DNA of 64,000 nt from NCBI GenBank assembly GCA_902729315.2, contig LR746265.1:5932892-5996891 (forward strand), in the 5' to 3' direction. The position numbers were made by a program, and so were the translations under genes. Source of the DNA: Spirodela intermedia (taxonomy: Eukaryota > Streptophyta > Magnoliopsida > Alismatales > Araceae). Below are positions 51,701 to 64,000 of the stretch, in pieces. The notes under the pieces were generated by a model that worked only from the letters and a program-made list of their open reading frames with translations, made no database searches and was not told the origin of the DNA. Position 1 is the stretch's first letter. Every line of letters starts with the position of its first letter.

Positions 51701-52940
51701 TCGAACCAAGATGATGACGAGAGAGACCACGGCCGAGGAGATGAATTACATGCTTCACCCTTCCTCCCAACCTCAGAAAGCTTGAAAGACTGGGCGAGAC
51801 CAGCGCTGTAACCAAGGAGACGATAGGAGAGGCACGGCCAGGGATAATTGGTGGTCATCGAGGATTTCGCCCCTCCCGAGAAGTATAGGAACATGGGCTG
51901 CAAAGGTGAAGCATGGTGCAGTCAACAATGTCCTTGATTTGAGCAAGTGTCGTATCCTGAGCACAACCGGCTAACTCCTCCCGTCTCTTCGTAGTTTAAT
52001 AGTAATACTTCCGGCATTTGTTTCCTTTGGAAACCGTGGATCAGTAGTCGCCAGACAACTCTCCTTTTCCCTCTTACCTTCTTTTCCGTAGACAAATAAT
52101 TTTCTAAGACAGATTGACACTGGCTGGATGAACTCTAACCCCCCGGTTATCGCAATTTAATGGAACTTCGAGCCTCGAGTAGTACCCCCCTTGAGCTCCT
52201 GCACGTGTGAGACAGTAGCCTACAACTTCACTGTTCCCTGAGGATAGCGTCCCGCAGAACTACGTGGGGAGGAAGCCATGAACCCTAAAGCGTAAAATCT
52301 TTTCAGGGTTCTGATTATCATTAAAGAGAGATCCCTAAATGGGAGAGCAACTGTAGAAGATGATAAGCTATTAAAAGAAGATGTTTGCTGTGTATGGGAA
52401 TCCATGATGTTGGCGCGTTTTGGAAAATAAAGAAACCAATCAACGGTCAGGGAAGAGAAGACGGTATATGAAAAAAAAAGTTCTACGGGGTCTTACTGTC
52501 CCTGGAACAATTGAACGTGCAGTTCTAGTGCGCAGAAATCCCAAGAAGGTCAGGCACAAATTTCTAAGAGAGCGAGAGATCGAGAGAGAGAGAGAGAGAG
52601 AGTTACCCACAGGTATTTACGTCGAAGCACAAGAACGAGCAAGAGTGTTATATGCGGAAAACTTACATGGTAAGTCTGAGCTAAAATATGAGAATTTCAA
52701 CCATGAAATACTGGAAAGGATGTGGCAAGAGCTTTATCTTGTTTCATAATCTATCACGATAATTGCCGTTCCACCATCACCTTCCCATTCCATCCGGATT
52801 CAAGGACCAGAAGAACTTTCTCGGGCAGGATATCCTCACTGCAAATGGGGCAAACCAAGCGCTAAAGACTCGTACATGCTTCTTCAATAAGGGCGAGAAA
52901 AAATTTCATCTCAAATCGAAAAGGAATTGAATAAAAATTC

Positions 52941-53003
52941 GAGCGAGCGAGCGAGCGTGCGAGAGAGAGAGCGAGAGCGAGAGAGAGAGAGAGAGAGAGA
53001 GAG
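52941..53003. repeat. (GAGC)n/(GA)n compound microsatellite
   Basis: GAGC units pass into a GA run, starting 75 bases beyond the AHL stop codon on the minus strand, so probably within or next to the AHL 3' UTR. Confidence 0.93.
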
Positions 53004-53078
53004 GAAGGACGAGAGAGATAAAGCGGTTCGTTGCTACCAAAAACTTCAAGGGCGTGAACTTCGTCTTCGGAACCGGAT

Positions 53079-53993
53079 TTAGTAGGACGTCCGGCCGCCA
53101 CCAGATGCCCAGCCGTAAGCCTCCGGAGACAGTTGAACGCTATTGAGAAGATTTGGCGGGAGACTCTGAAGCAGCTGCCCGTTTGAGTCCGGCAAGTGCT
53201 GTTGCTCCGGGGGCAGCAACTGGTGTGAGAGGGGCGGCCCAAGAGGCAACGGTATGGTCTCCTCTTCGTCGAGGGGAAGCCTCTCATACGCCGCGTTGCC
53301 GAACGACGCAGCCATTATAACCACAGGCCCAAATGCTATCAGAGCTCCCACAGCACTTCCTCCCACGACCTGGCCCTGCCCTCCGGCCAGATAGACGGTG
53401 AGCCCACTGGCGGCAGGAGGTGCTGGCGGTGGCAGAAAGGATCCGGATAGGGATAGGATTTCAAAGCGGCCTTGGAGGCCGACCACGGTCCCCATGGCAG
53501 CGGGCTGACGAAGGTTGACGTTGGTCACCGTGCCGTTGCCGCTGAGGATGCAGACGCCTCTCTGGCGGCGACGGGCGAAGGTGGAGATGCTCTCGCAGAT
53601 GTCGCACCCACTGGCGATCTCCATGACGTGGGTTCGCAGTGCGTTCGCGCTGTCGCGCGTGATGATGATAGGCGGCTTTGGCTTGTTCTTAGAACCAGCA
53701 GGCCGCCCGCGTGGGCGGCGATTCATCTGGTCCAGGATGGCGGAGGCCGAGCCGGAAGTAGGAACTATCTCCTTGCTCTCTCCGCCGCTGTTGTTACTGT
53801 TGTCGCTGCTGTTGTTCCCGTTGGCGGCGTTGTTATCATCGTACTCCCTCTTCCGGCCTCTGGGCTCGTGCTCCGATATGGGCTGCTGGTGGAGCTGGGG
53901 ATGATGGTGCAGATGGTGGTGGTTGTGGAATTCTCTGGTGTGGAAGGGCGGCGGGAGGTGATGCCCTTGGATGGACGCTGCCAGTGGATCCAT
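53079..53993 (-). CDS. AHL: AT-hook motif nuclear-localised protein (AHL), type-I PPC, intronless
   Basis: A nuclear DNA-binding regulator of growth and development that binds AT-rich minor groove and forms AHL trimers. It is a single exon of 304 residues. Residues 18-40 are His-rich; 56-71 are Asn/Ser-rich. The AT-hook is [17 protein letters not shown] at about 92-108, containing the RGR core. The PPC/DUF296 domain runs from about 112 to 240, with the type-I signature GRFEIL at 175-180 and the Gly-rich core [11 protein letters not shown]. The C-terminal tail is Pro/Leu/Gln-rich. One AT-hook, a type-I PPC and no intron place it in clade A (the AHL15-29 group). The gene is intact and has a GA/CT-rich 5' flank at 54451-54473 and 54736-54756. 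Confidence 0.95.
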   Translation of the reverse strand: MDPLAASIQGHHLPPPFHTREFHNHHHLHHHPQLHQQPISEHEPRGRKREYDDNNAANGNNSSDNSNNSGGESKEIVPTSGSASAILDQMNRRPRGRPAGSKNKPKPPIIITRDSANALRTHVMEIASGCDICESISTFARRRQRGVCILSGNGTVTNVNLRQPAAMGTVVGLQGRFEILSLSGSFLPPPAPPAASGLTVYLAGGQGQVVGGSAVGALIAFGPVVIMAASFGNAAYERLPLDEEETIPLPLGPPLSHQLLPPEQQHLPDSNGQLLQSLPPNLLNSVQLSPEAYGWASGGGRTSY

Positions 53994-54450
53994 ATCTTGG
54001 GATTCCTACGCCTCCTAATTTTTTTTCACTGTATCTCTCCCAAGTACGTAAAAGTGGCTCGAATATGAAAACCGACGAGACGGAACGGTGCAGCCGGAGG
54101 GGGACTGGGTGCAAAAGAAGAGGATCAAAGTTAGCAGATGGAAAATTGGAGAGAAGGGAATGGATTGGATGGGATACGGCCGTGGCCTCGATGCCTTAAT
54201 CTATCTTTCGTTGCAGAACAGGTTCAGGTGGGTACTAACCTTCAGAGAGGTGAAAGGAAAAGCTGAATCTTCGACCGTTCTCCCCTTCTTTCTCTGGCTG
54301 CCATCTCCGGTCGGATTATCGGGGAAATCTAGTTGCCATCTCCTGCTCCAGTTTACCTTCTCCTCTCTTATCCTAGACGTGTCGAGTTCAGGCGATTGCA
54401 GGAGAGAAGACGGGCGGAAAGGGAGCACGAACGGGGGAAAAATAGAGGGT

Positions 54451-54473
54451 GAGAGAGAGAGAGAGAGAGAGAG
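54451..54473. repeat. (GA)n microsatellite upstream of AHL
   Basis: Pure GA run about 460 bases upstream of the AHL start codon. Confidence 0.93.
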
Positions 54474-55007
54474 GTTGGGATGTGGTAATGACCTTTCCCC
54501 CTTTGTCCTGTGTGGTGTGTTTTTATGTTTTAAGTTAAGGTTAGGTCAATCGAGGAGAAGGGTTTGGTTAGCAACATAGCGTGGGGAGTGATCGCCCCCA
54601 CCCTTTCCCCTGTTTCTCTCAATAAATAAAATAATACTGGCTCCCGAAACTTTATCCCCGGTTATCACGACGGGTCCTCTGTTCTCTTATTACTGAGCAC
54701 AGGGACTAGTTCACCGCGGAGAGTGATCGCCCCACCTCTCTCTCTCTCTCTCTCTCATGGCGTGAGACATAATGGGCAGCAACGAAATCTCCATCCACCG
54801 GTTCCCACCGAAACCCCATCAACTTCTAGTAAATTACCACCCGATGACAGCAGATCTCTTCAACGTGGTCAGCATCAGACAGCAGTGGCTTTTCCGTGAT
54901 TTCCGCGACAATCCAGTCCGTCTGATTTGTGAGACACATGCGCGTCATCCACGGAAACTCACTGCTCTCCTTACACCAACGTCAGTCCTTGCTCTAAGCA
55001 ACGCACA

Positions 55008-55052
55008 CAATAGAGAGAGAGAGAGGGAGAGAGAGAGAGAGGGAGGGAGGGA
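55008..55052. repeat. (GA)n/(GGGA)n tract
   Basis: Interrupted GA run with GGGA units, about 1 kb upstream of the AHL start codon. Confidence 0.9.
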
Positions 55053-57394
55053 GAGGTTACTGGATCTTTATCGGGACGGAGGCCCATCAACACCCCCGCA
55101 GTTCTACCTATCTCAATCACCAGTGTCGTCAATTTCCAACGCTCAAGTGCTCTGCCGCGCCCCCCCCCCTCCTGACGACCCCCATCACGTCGATAAGGGC
55201 TGTAATGGTTGTAGGTCGCCATCAAGGCCGTCCGACGCGATCATCTCGGTGTCTGGACCTTGTGACCCCATGCATCCACGTCGAGCTCTGTAGTCGATTG
55301 GACGGATGGTGATCGCCGTCACTTACCGACATGATCGTCGGTGAGAACCCATTCAGTGAGAAGATGCAGATGGCAAGTACATCGGGGGGAAATCTTTGCC
55401 AGATTTCATGCTCTGTTACTGTGGATCAAAAGAATGAGAACACATGAAGACGACCGCTGACCGAGTAAGTTGACGGTTTTTGATGGTGACGTTTTCATCC
55501 CGGTCTTCTGTGATGAGAAAAAGGAGCATAGAGAGAGACGAAGAAGGGTGTCCTACGTACTGCATGCATGTTGATCTGATATGGCGGGGGAGAAGATGGG
55601 CAAGTCCAGAGGCTGTACCGCTGCCAGTGTCAGGGAAATATATGATTTTGACGGAGTTACTCCTGCTACTGTCAGTCTATCTATTGCGAGATAGATTTGC
55701 GGACGTACAAGAGGCGGAAAATAAAATAAATCGCCGAGATATGTATAGATTTAGCTCATGTTTTATGGTAGAACCAGGACAGATTGTATACTCTCGGATT
55801 CATTCCCTGAATTGTAAAATTTAATGATTCGTTGCTCGCTTACTTAAAATGGTTTATCTCATGAGTCATCCACAGCCGGCACGGATTTTGTGGAGGTCGT
55901 CCTCGCATGATATCCTCCTGATTGTAACTGTTGAACTCAGACGATGGCCCTCCACGGCCGTCGCGTCGGATGCTTTTCTTCCTGAACCATGGCACGCAAG
56001 CTACAGAGCCTTTATGGCGAGAGAGACCAGATGCCTTAATGGAGCATGGATGGGAGCGTGGGAAGGCCGAACTCTGTGCGAGGTGATGCGAGCGACGGTG
56101 AAAATAAAGTCAGGGGACATGAACCGCATAAACCCGGATGAACCGACCCGCCATAGCTCGGATAGCGATTGAAAGTAGCAGAGTATTGCTGAACCGGAGA
56201 CGATAGAGGAGATGCAGATGGCTATAGGAGTGGCCGGACGGTCTCTTTCGAGTGGAACTGGTCTTTTAGGGCTGAGCTGCATGCCGAAGATTTTACTTCC
56301 TCCTGCCGAGTGTATCTTGTCATTAAGTGAGTGACCAGTAGACCGGCGGTGCGTGTGGTGTCCGGCGTGAGGGGACCGGCTTTTCGAAGTTTGGGCCATC
56401 AGATAACTCCTCCGGCAGCTGGCAGCGGGAGACGCTCCGCTCCGTGTTGCACCGGCGAAAACTTTCAGCGAGAAGGACAGAGATGGGCGTCAACTACGAG
56501 ACATGCTGGAGATGTAGCTGGAGCCATTCACTTCTTCGATCGGCGCCGGGAGGGGGGGTTATCAAAGGGGGAAGCTCTCCAACACAGAAAAGATTCCGCT
56601 TCTCCACTGGGGAAATGACCTCGGGGACGGAGTATGTGGGGGAAACCCTAACCCAGGTTGTTCTCATCGCCTGCTACATCCGGTCCTTTGGCCTAAGATG
56701 GCGTCACCCACACCGTCTTGGCCCTCCTGGACATCCCAAGGAGCGTATCCACTTCCCTCGGAGAGGGAGGTTGTACTGTCGGTCCCTTGACCACTTTGAC
56801 CGCCGGTATAAGGGGATGAGGAAAGCGAAAGCCGGATAATCCGCGGGCTCTTCGGGAACCGCGCGAACGGCGCCGCTCTCCTCGTACGCGGCTTGAACGA
56901 CCCCCCCTCCCCCCCGGGGCTCTCCCTTAGTGGATCAACTGCTCAAAAAAGCGTGCTTTTCGCGAGCGGGCAAGAGAGTTGGGCGGAGACAGATGCTCCT
57001 TGTCGGCGGAGGAAGGGTAGCAGTGGCGGAAGGTGGAGCTGCAGTGTCTTAATGGGGCCGTCCGGCTGTTTTTTTTCGCGTCCGCCGACGAAGCCGCCGT
57101 CCCCATCTACCTGCACCTGCCTGTTCTCTCCGTTCTTCTCCGTGAATGCCCACCGTGACGGCGCCGCCGGGCTACAGCAGTCTTGTGTGGGAAGAGTACT
57201 CGTATGATAGCAGAGAGATGAGAACCGTTTTCTGTTTGAAGGATCGAAAGCATAGTGGAAGGAGGTTTCGATTCAATCGTGGCCTACTGTCCGCCACAAA
57301 ATTTGGAATCCGGAGACTACTCGAGTTCAGTTACAGCGTGCGCGGTGCCTTGATGGCCATCGTCTTCTTCATGGACTCGTGAATAAAAAGGGGC

Positions 57395-57428
57395 ACTCTC
57401 TCTCTCTCTCTCTCCCTCTCTCCTCTCT
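57395..57428. repeat. (CT)n microsatellite
   Basis: CT run with CCC interruption, in non-coding DNA. Confidence 0.93.
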
Positions 57429-59282
57429 GCAAATATGCATATATATTTACGTTAGCCTACAAGTATATTGCCCTTCCATTTCTCTCTCGACCACCTCTGC
57501 TCAGTTTTGAGTGGGTTTAAGACGGTGATAGATATCAGAGGAATCCATTTAACGGAGAATCCTAGCGTTCTGGCTAACATTAAACCTCTCCTGAACAAAT
57601 AAACCCCTTCAGAGCGCGATACCAGAAAGAAGCGACAATGTGAAGAACTTTATAGCTTCTTGGTGAATTATTATTTTCAGAGTCGTACGAATATGATTAA
57701 ACTTAATATTTGACCAAAAATCTGAAACATCCTTGGCATAATCGCAAACCTTCTATCACTTTGGACTAGGTTAAGATAGTCCCGTTTCCTTTAACTATGG
57801 GCCAAAACTCCACACATGGTAGTCATCGTTCATCTTAAGCATGTGCCAACTTACAAGTGGGATATATTCCCAATCAATCTTAGATTCCAAGTGTGCATTA
57901 CCTGGCGACTGGCACACCATAACTCGATTGTGATAAACTCCACAGTAATACCATGTGGAAAATGAGAAACTACTGCGATTGGTACACCAGTCCCCCCCGT
58001 TTGTGAGGAATTATAAACGTGTTAGGACGACACAGGTTTTAGTTAGCCGTATTATTATGAGCAGCTGCAGAAATCCAAAACTATATCTCACCATTGGATA
58101 AAATATGGCGTATGCTCAGGGTTGACTTCTCTTAATACATACTTATGTTTTACTTAGCGTATTCAAATGAAAATGCTCTTTTCATGTGAATATTTGAAGA
58201 GACGAAATTACCTGTAAATTTCTACAATGATACATTAATCATTCCCTTAAATTATGAGACAGGGATGCCATAGTACCGGATAAAGATGGTTGTGCCGGCA
58301 CTTGTTTCTTCTGAATATTTTATTTTAGGAATTAACATATTTTGAAGCTTTTAATAAGGTAACATTATGAATCGTTGTCGAGATTTTTTGCCCATTCTCT
58401 GCGAGATTCCTTGATTTATCCTAAAAGTCTACATCATGTTAGATGTGGAAAGGCAACTCGAGAGACCTTGCATCTCCTTGCAGGCGATGAGACTCCGGCA
58501 GAGCTCAATGACGCTTAGAATACTAAAAAAAAGAGGTTAGTGCTCATGACTATTTCATGAAACCGTTTGTAGTTTTGTTGATTGCAAGGATTGATTAGCT
58601 GATAATGTCGAATTTTCTCCCCCCGGTCCCCAGTCTTCCTGATAGGATCGCATCGAATCTATTGACGAGAGAACATATCGTCCATTCACCTCTGCCTCCC
58701 TCTTCGTCAAGATAGTAATCTGCCAAACTGGTCTCGACCTTCCAATTCTCATCGGATGTCGCGTGAAATCTCCTTCTTCACATCCTTTCATCGGATAGGA
58801 CTTGGCCCTGTGCTGCCTCATGTGGATATACTTAATCGCCGTTCTGATTGACTGGTTAATTGTCGCCTGACGGTCTCGTGGGGAAGAGCTAGTGTTATCC
58901 TTGTTTTTTCTTCTCCCTCCCTCTTTCTCTCTCTGTCTCACCTTCCCTAAGGCCGGCATGCTCATTCAATGTGCCGGCGACAGTCCACCACCTCTGTCCC
59001 AAGAAATACACCATTATAATAATGGCAATGATAAATCTCGAGGTCTGGCGGCGGATCGTCTCTTTCACTCACCAGCAGCTGCTGAAACTCATGTCTCCTT
59101 GCAGCTCTTTCTTCGCGGATGAACACATGGCTTACTGACGAGGCTTCCTTTTTCTTCTTGAGATTGTTGTTAGTAGTTCATTTATCCATTTATGAATTCT
59201 GTTACCTGCTGTTTTCTGCTGTTGTATCTGATGATATATCCATGAGAGCTTCTCTTGTCTCCTGCCAGGTCCGCCACTTCCA

Positions 59283-59338
59283 TCTCTCTCTCACACACAC
59301 ACAGACACACACACACACATACAGCACAGATATATATA

Positions 59339-59377
<39 letters not shown>
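59283..59377. repeat. (CT)n(CA)n(TA)n compound microsatellite
   Basis: CT, then CA/CAGA, then an uninterrupted TA run of about 18 units ending at 59377. Confidence 0.95.
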
Positions 59378-59379
<2 letters not shown>

Positions 59380-62300
59380 GTGCTCTAATCTTGCGCAGCA
59401 TGGCGCAGGCGATCGTTCATATTATTTGAGTAATTATCTGAAGTGATCACAACGGGCAACTCCAGAAGCAAAGGTGAAGGGCATCATTGCCAGCTCTAAC
59501 ACTCGCCTGAGCCCACAAGTTTAGACCGAAAACACCAAAGCAACGTGAAGGCCGTGGTGGGTGGCCTCCCCTCGAGAGATTCCACGACGCTTTCAGCTTT
59601 GGTGTCCTTAATCTTATTCCGACCCTAACGATTATTCTAACCTCATCCTCCAGATCTTTTATTAAAAAAGCCAAACCATTGCCATCCCCCTAAACATAAA
59701 ATAAACAATTGGTTAAGCCAAGCTAATCCAAGGACTACTGGCGCGGCAAGCAACCCCATGTTTTCACGCAAGTGGCCTGGCACCCACCGCCGTGGATCAG
59801 CATGACGTCCTCGCCTCTCGCTTTCGCGGCGTACCCACCTCCGCCGGTGGCCTCCCATCGCTGGCCGGAACCGGCGGCTGTCGTGAAGCTTTCGTTCCAA
59901 CTGTTGTTTAGGTTTTCATCCGACGACGGCAGGGAGAATAGTAGAGCCAAGAAGACCAGCCGGAGAATTTTTAAATGGGCGAGGGCTTCCGCCACGCTGA
60001 GGGGGCAGGCACGCCACGGATGATGGCGATGGGTTTGGAATCCGGCGAGTGTCTGGCCTTCGTTTGCTTTGTCACCGGAGCGATAGGCTTTGCCTCCGCC
60101 CGTGGATGTTCGGCTGGCTGTCGCCGTACTGCTGGACGGAGACCTCTCCCTCCCCGGTTTTCTGTGGCCGCCATACTTTTCTCTGGATTATTGTCCGGAG
60201 ACTATAGTCTTCTCATCCACTTCAGGTCTCCGCAATCCAAATAGGTGAGAGAATGAGGACATGGCCATGCTCCGGTTCTCTTCTTCTCCTTCGTCCTGGT
60301 CGTCGGTGGAGACAAGCCCCATTGTTGAAGACAAAGCTCCCTGAGTTGGAGCGAATACCCCCTTTCCTTATGATAGTGCCCAGAGCTGGAGTATCATGGA
60401 TCCAGCTTATGGGTTTCACTATCTGGTATTCTTCCTGCTACGTTGGATGATCGGACGATGCAGATTGAGATTTGATTCTCGATCTGATCCCATGTACCCC
60501 GATTCCTCGCCGATCCTACCTCGTCAAGTCAGACTCTTTGAAAGTAATAAACGGGCGGAGTCCGGGTCGATGCGATCTCAGATCGGACTCAGAGTTGGAG
60601 ATCTCAATCTGACCTGTTGACCCGGTTCAGATGCGATCAGTACGCCAGTTAGCCAGATTTGATCCAAAAAGGTGGGGGAGCAAGGGTATCTCTCGACTTT
60701 GTGGTGAATTTAGGCCGGAGTCCTATCTCAAGGCCCATTTAGGTCCACGCATCGACGCTTTCGGGCCGGCCCCAGACTTAGGCGGGTTTCTGTGTAAGAC
60801 TCAATTGACCTGGGCCGTCAACAGCTCAGCATATAAAAGCTGCCTGTCTCGTTCTCGACACTTCGTGTGGTATCCCTTAGAACCAGGAAGCTATGGCAGA
60901 GATGGAGGTAGAACGGAGATTGTTATGTCAGTTTTGCTCCTCTTATTCAAAACGGTTTACTCGTGATCTATTCCCTTTCGCGCGCTTTCTTTCGCTGTGC
61001 GTGGTTCTCCAACTCGTCCTTCTTCCTCACGAACTGGCGGAACACGCTTTTCAGCTGTTCGCTTATTCTACAGCAGTGCCTTTGGCTGGGGATTGATTAT
61101 GAGGTGAAATGGGTTCGGATGAAGGAATCCCCTAAGGTGGACGTGGAGATTGGTGTCTTTCCAGGAGGCGTTGGGGAAGGTATCTTGTTGGCATGTCCTG
61201 CATCATAGTTCGAGCTGTGCAGAGCCTTCTGTGGCTTTTTCGAGTATTGCACCCTGGTTATATGTTGTGATCAATGGCGAAGTCACATGGGAGATAGGGG
61301 ATGGCGTGTGGATAGTGATTTGAGGTCTCTCAATCGTTGCTGCGTCTCAATCCGAGCGACTCCTCACGGAGGAAAACAAGCACAACACTCCTGGTTGGCT
61401 GCCTCTGAATGCATTTGACATAAACGGACAGAAATAGACGAAGGCTGGGTCTTCGCTTCTGGTTTTCATGCCTACATACCACATTTTTTCTGTCAATCCT
61501 GAGCAAAATGAACTTTGTGACATAGATTTTCTTAGTTTGAAGGACCTTTTACAAGTTCTTTCACTGTGGGACGGGACTATCAATGGCTTTTCATCCTTCA
61601 TAGTGTTAACTAGAGCGGATGCTTTTGATCTCTTGGTGATGGTTCTTCTCAATAATGTAAAAATTACCTGAACATGTACAGACTTCAACAAGTGTAGCAG
61701 GTTTGCAACAGTAAAAATGGCTATCTATTAGGCAACAGCGTGGAGGTGTACTGACCTGTCCTTGCCGCCAACTTTTATTTGAATAGTGGTGAGGTCGCGT
61801 TGCGTACATCTCTTAATGAATAATGGCTTCCCTAAGAATTCTAATCGCCGCCTACTAAATCATGTTGCTGGCTTGTTGTTCACGACTATCGTCCAAAGGT
61901 TGCACATATAACAAGAAAATGTTGAGTGAGCCCCATGTTGGTTAGGCATGCGAAGTTTGTCTATCCTATTCGGCTGCCTGAAATATTTGACCCATCACTG
62001 AGGATCTTCCATTTTTAGTGAAATTACTCCTGATTGTGGCGGTTTGTAAAATTATTGGAAAAGGAACACATACCCACATTTCTCACATCTTTGCATTATC
62101 GATCCATTGAGCTATTTCTGCTCCCGGGAGGCATCGCATATCTCTGATTTCGTCTGATAGTCTTTTATTGAAGTGAAAATCTGAGTCTGAACTTGCTCGA
62201 AGTCCGAATCGTGTTTATCTGGGAAAAAAGCGTTTGCAAATTGATGGTGATTATCACCTGGAGGGGCCGTCTCTTGAAGGATTTTGGTTACGTGTTTCAA

Positions 62301-64000
62301 GCTGGCGCAAGGAAATATTATATTAATCCCATAATACTAAGTTCCTAGATAGCTGACATATCGGAATGTGAAGTATAAATTCGCTCCCCCGTTCTTCGTT
62401 TTTCTTAATGATATCTTACATTCATGTTGATTCTGCTAAAGTAAAAAATAAATATTCTCCCTGATTATGAGCATCATAAAAATCTGAACCCTCAGTGTCC
62501 ATCTTGTTTGATAGCTTTTGTATATATTCTCCTTATTGTTCTATTGGTATAGTTAATAATTCCCTAAAGCACAAGTATTTACTTTGTATAAATATTTTTC
62601 CGTTCTTAAACAAGAGGAAGTAAATTACGTTTAGACAGAAACGAAAAAAAACAGAATACCCCACTCAATCATTTTCCCACCACTGAAAAAATGTTCCTCG
62701 CTCCACCAAGAACCAAGAAGTTAAATTCCTCACTCCACCCACCGAAGAAAATGTCTACCTAGCGCCACCTATTTCTCTGTGAAAAATCCGAAGATCTTGG
62801 TATTAATCCTCAGGATATGTTCATCATCAAATGGAAGCCCCTGCCTCCTTTTAAAAAGGCGGAATTCAGTGGGATCGTTTCTGACCTCTTTAAACTTTTC
62901 CTAAAGCTTTTCTTTTCTCGCTTTGATAACATCCCCAAAGATTGGTGTTTCTTTGGTAATGGATTCCTGGGCAATAATAGTCTTGAAGGTGGGCAAATTG
63001 AATAGATGGTACTTGTTTTAGCTTGCATTCCCTTATAAAAAGGCCCTGGGACACCAGGATTCCTCTCCTTTTTAAAGCTCATGTCTAGCTCGTGGTCCCG
63101 AGTCCAAACCTGCAGTTTGTGAATTCAGAGGAAACTTTATTTCGTGTAATCACCTGAAAAAAGTTCCTTTTAATATGCCTGTGAGGACTTAGCAGCAGCA
63201 TAGTGATTAATTTTCCTAATATCCGAATCTTCAGACTCAAGCTTTGTCCTCCTTTACTGTCTAGAAAATTTCAATTCCATGAAAGGAACCACCATGTGAA
63301 TCTCTATAACCTACTGAGTTCTTCTGAGTTGAGCCCAAATCAGGCGGCATTGAACGACCGAGTTCTTTCATTTTTGCCTCTAAATCTACGCTGTTTCCAA
63401 GGAGAGTCATCTTGTCCAGGCGCGCATATCCGGTAGCATCCGCAGATAAGTTTTTGCCAGGGGGAGGGGGCTACAAAGGCCTTCATTTTTTATAAAATAA
63501 ATTATATAAAAATTCGGGAAAAATCTGATAAGCCTCCTGATTTCCCTTGGGATTTCTGGGCAGCCAAAGATGGAAGTTCTTTGACGCGATTTGTACAACA
63601 GGTTTCAATTTTTTTCTTTGTTGGTCCACCTGAAATCAATCCTCATTGACTACTAGTCAGACTTGTGTACTCCATGTTCTGTAACTCAGAGGGTATAAGC
63701 AGGAGTCAACTTTTTTCTATTATTAGAGGAAGACTCGAACGGTAAAGAGTGGCGGAGTGGAGAGTTTTTTTTTATCGCACGCAGCTTTTAGGTTTCGAAA
63801 ATGCGATCCCTGTTATGATTCTCAGCCTCAATCTAGAAAATCAGATTAGACAATCCAGCTGGTTAGTCACGCAGCCAGTAGGAACCACTTCAAAACACGC
63901 ATTCTTGAAGAATGTTCCCTATCTATCCAACTTTATCTTAATCATTTTATCTGACCATATCTGTTCTCCGGATTTGAGGTCGATTCGTGCCCTGTAGAAC

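Larger units (their letters stand above)
47693..53078. other. Gene-poor, mostly AT-rich intergenic region
   Basis: No gene seen. It has a (GA)n tract at 47875-47909, about 2 kb of AT-rich DNA (48.2-50.7 kb) with a tandem repeat at 48575-48717, a TATA-like TTTATAAAAATC near 51127 without a convincing coding sequence after it, and GA/GAGC tracts at 52577-52602 and 52941-53003. An 88-codon minus-strand frame at 51300-51566 matches nothing I know. The AT-rich part could be old transposon remains, but I see no LTRs, terminal repeats or transposase. Confidence 0.5.
53994..64000. other. Ten-kilobase region upstream of AHL with no confident gene
   Basis: GA/CT microsatellites occur at 54451-54473, 54736-54756, 55008-55052 and 57395-57428, and a CA/TA compound repeat at 59283-59377. 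Open frames of 60-136 codons occur throughout (for example 55480-55824 plus, 58555-58965 minus, 62810-63082 minus) but overlap antisense frames and resemble no family I know. A TATA box at 60832-60839 precedes a small open frame at 60893-61096. Imperfect triple repeats lie near 62680-62775. The AHL promoter is presumably in the first few kilobases. Confidence 0.45.

Noticed and set aside
53472-54068. Plus-strand 198-codon frame over the AHL gene
   Set aside because: Antisense shadow of the AHL coding sequence with no domain.
58555-58965. 136-codon minus-strand frame with charged N-terminus
   Set aside because: No recognisable motif, no promoter or splice support; kept only as unexplained open sequence.
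59737-60195. Minus-strand frame ending in a Cys-rich tail (GGGCQATCVKTWGC)
   Set aside because: The frame has no ATG: its apparent start is GTG and the codons back to the upstream stop contain none. No splice-supported first exon was found.
62810-63082. 90-codon minus-strand frame and its plus-strand counterpart at 62817-63005
   Set aside because: Antisense pair without ATG context or domain; a transposon-fragment origin was considered but nothing supports it.

Overview
This is nuclear DNA from a flowering plant. Twelve genes are recognisable plant families with GT-AG introns, and a thirteenth is a likely match to an uncharacterised plant protein type. There is no bacterial operon structure, no rRNA or tRNA gene and no intact transposon. 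GC-rich first exons (OMA1, FLA, ACS-like, AHL) and abundant GA/CT microsatellites weakly suggest a monocot or early-diverging angiosperm; the species cannot be named.

Left part (1-19 kb): on the minus strand, the 5' part of a CYP704 cytochrome P450 that runs off the left edge, the mitochondrial protease OMA1, the iron-sulfur protein NEET, a two-domain fasciclin-like arabinogalactan protein and a NUMOD3-motif protein. On the plus strand, sharing a TGGGCC-rich intergenic region with the NUMOD3 gene, is the SnRK1 catalytic subunit, which is the energy-sensing kinase.

Middle part (20-44 kb): a TPX2-like spindle protein of the short TPXL2/3 type in 16 exons (minus), an ACS10/ACS12-type aminotransferase (plus), a proline/serine-rich protein with an apparent frameshift (minus), a four-exon VTT/DedA membrane protein (minus) and a CYP18-1 cyclophilin (plus). 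The last two are divergent across a region with eleven TGGGCY-type motifs.

Right part (44-64 kb): gene-poor. It holds one LITTLE ZIPPER gene (plus) and one intronless AT-hook AHL gene (minus), both developmental regulators, surrounded by long non-coding stretches with GA/CT tracts, AT-rich DNA and short tandem repeats. No confident gene was found from 54 to 64 kb.

The genes do not form one pathway. From memory of Arabidopsis locus numbers, the window appears to interleave neighbours that Arabidopsis keeps in three separate families of blocks. The sequence itself also shows: two genes each broken by one surplus base, an open lysine-rich N-terminal extension of the cyclophilin, a GC-AG intron, and three stop-free introns whose lengths are multiples of three, including one in SnRK1. 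I did not find a convincing new multi-gene system; the strongest leads are these gene-structure oddities and the merged synteny.
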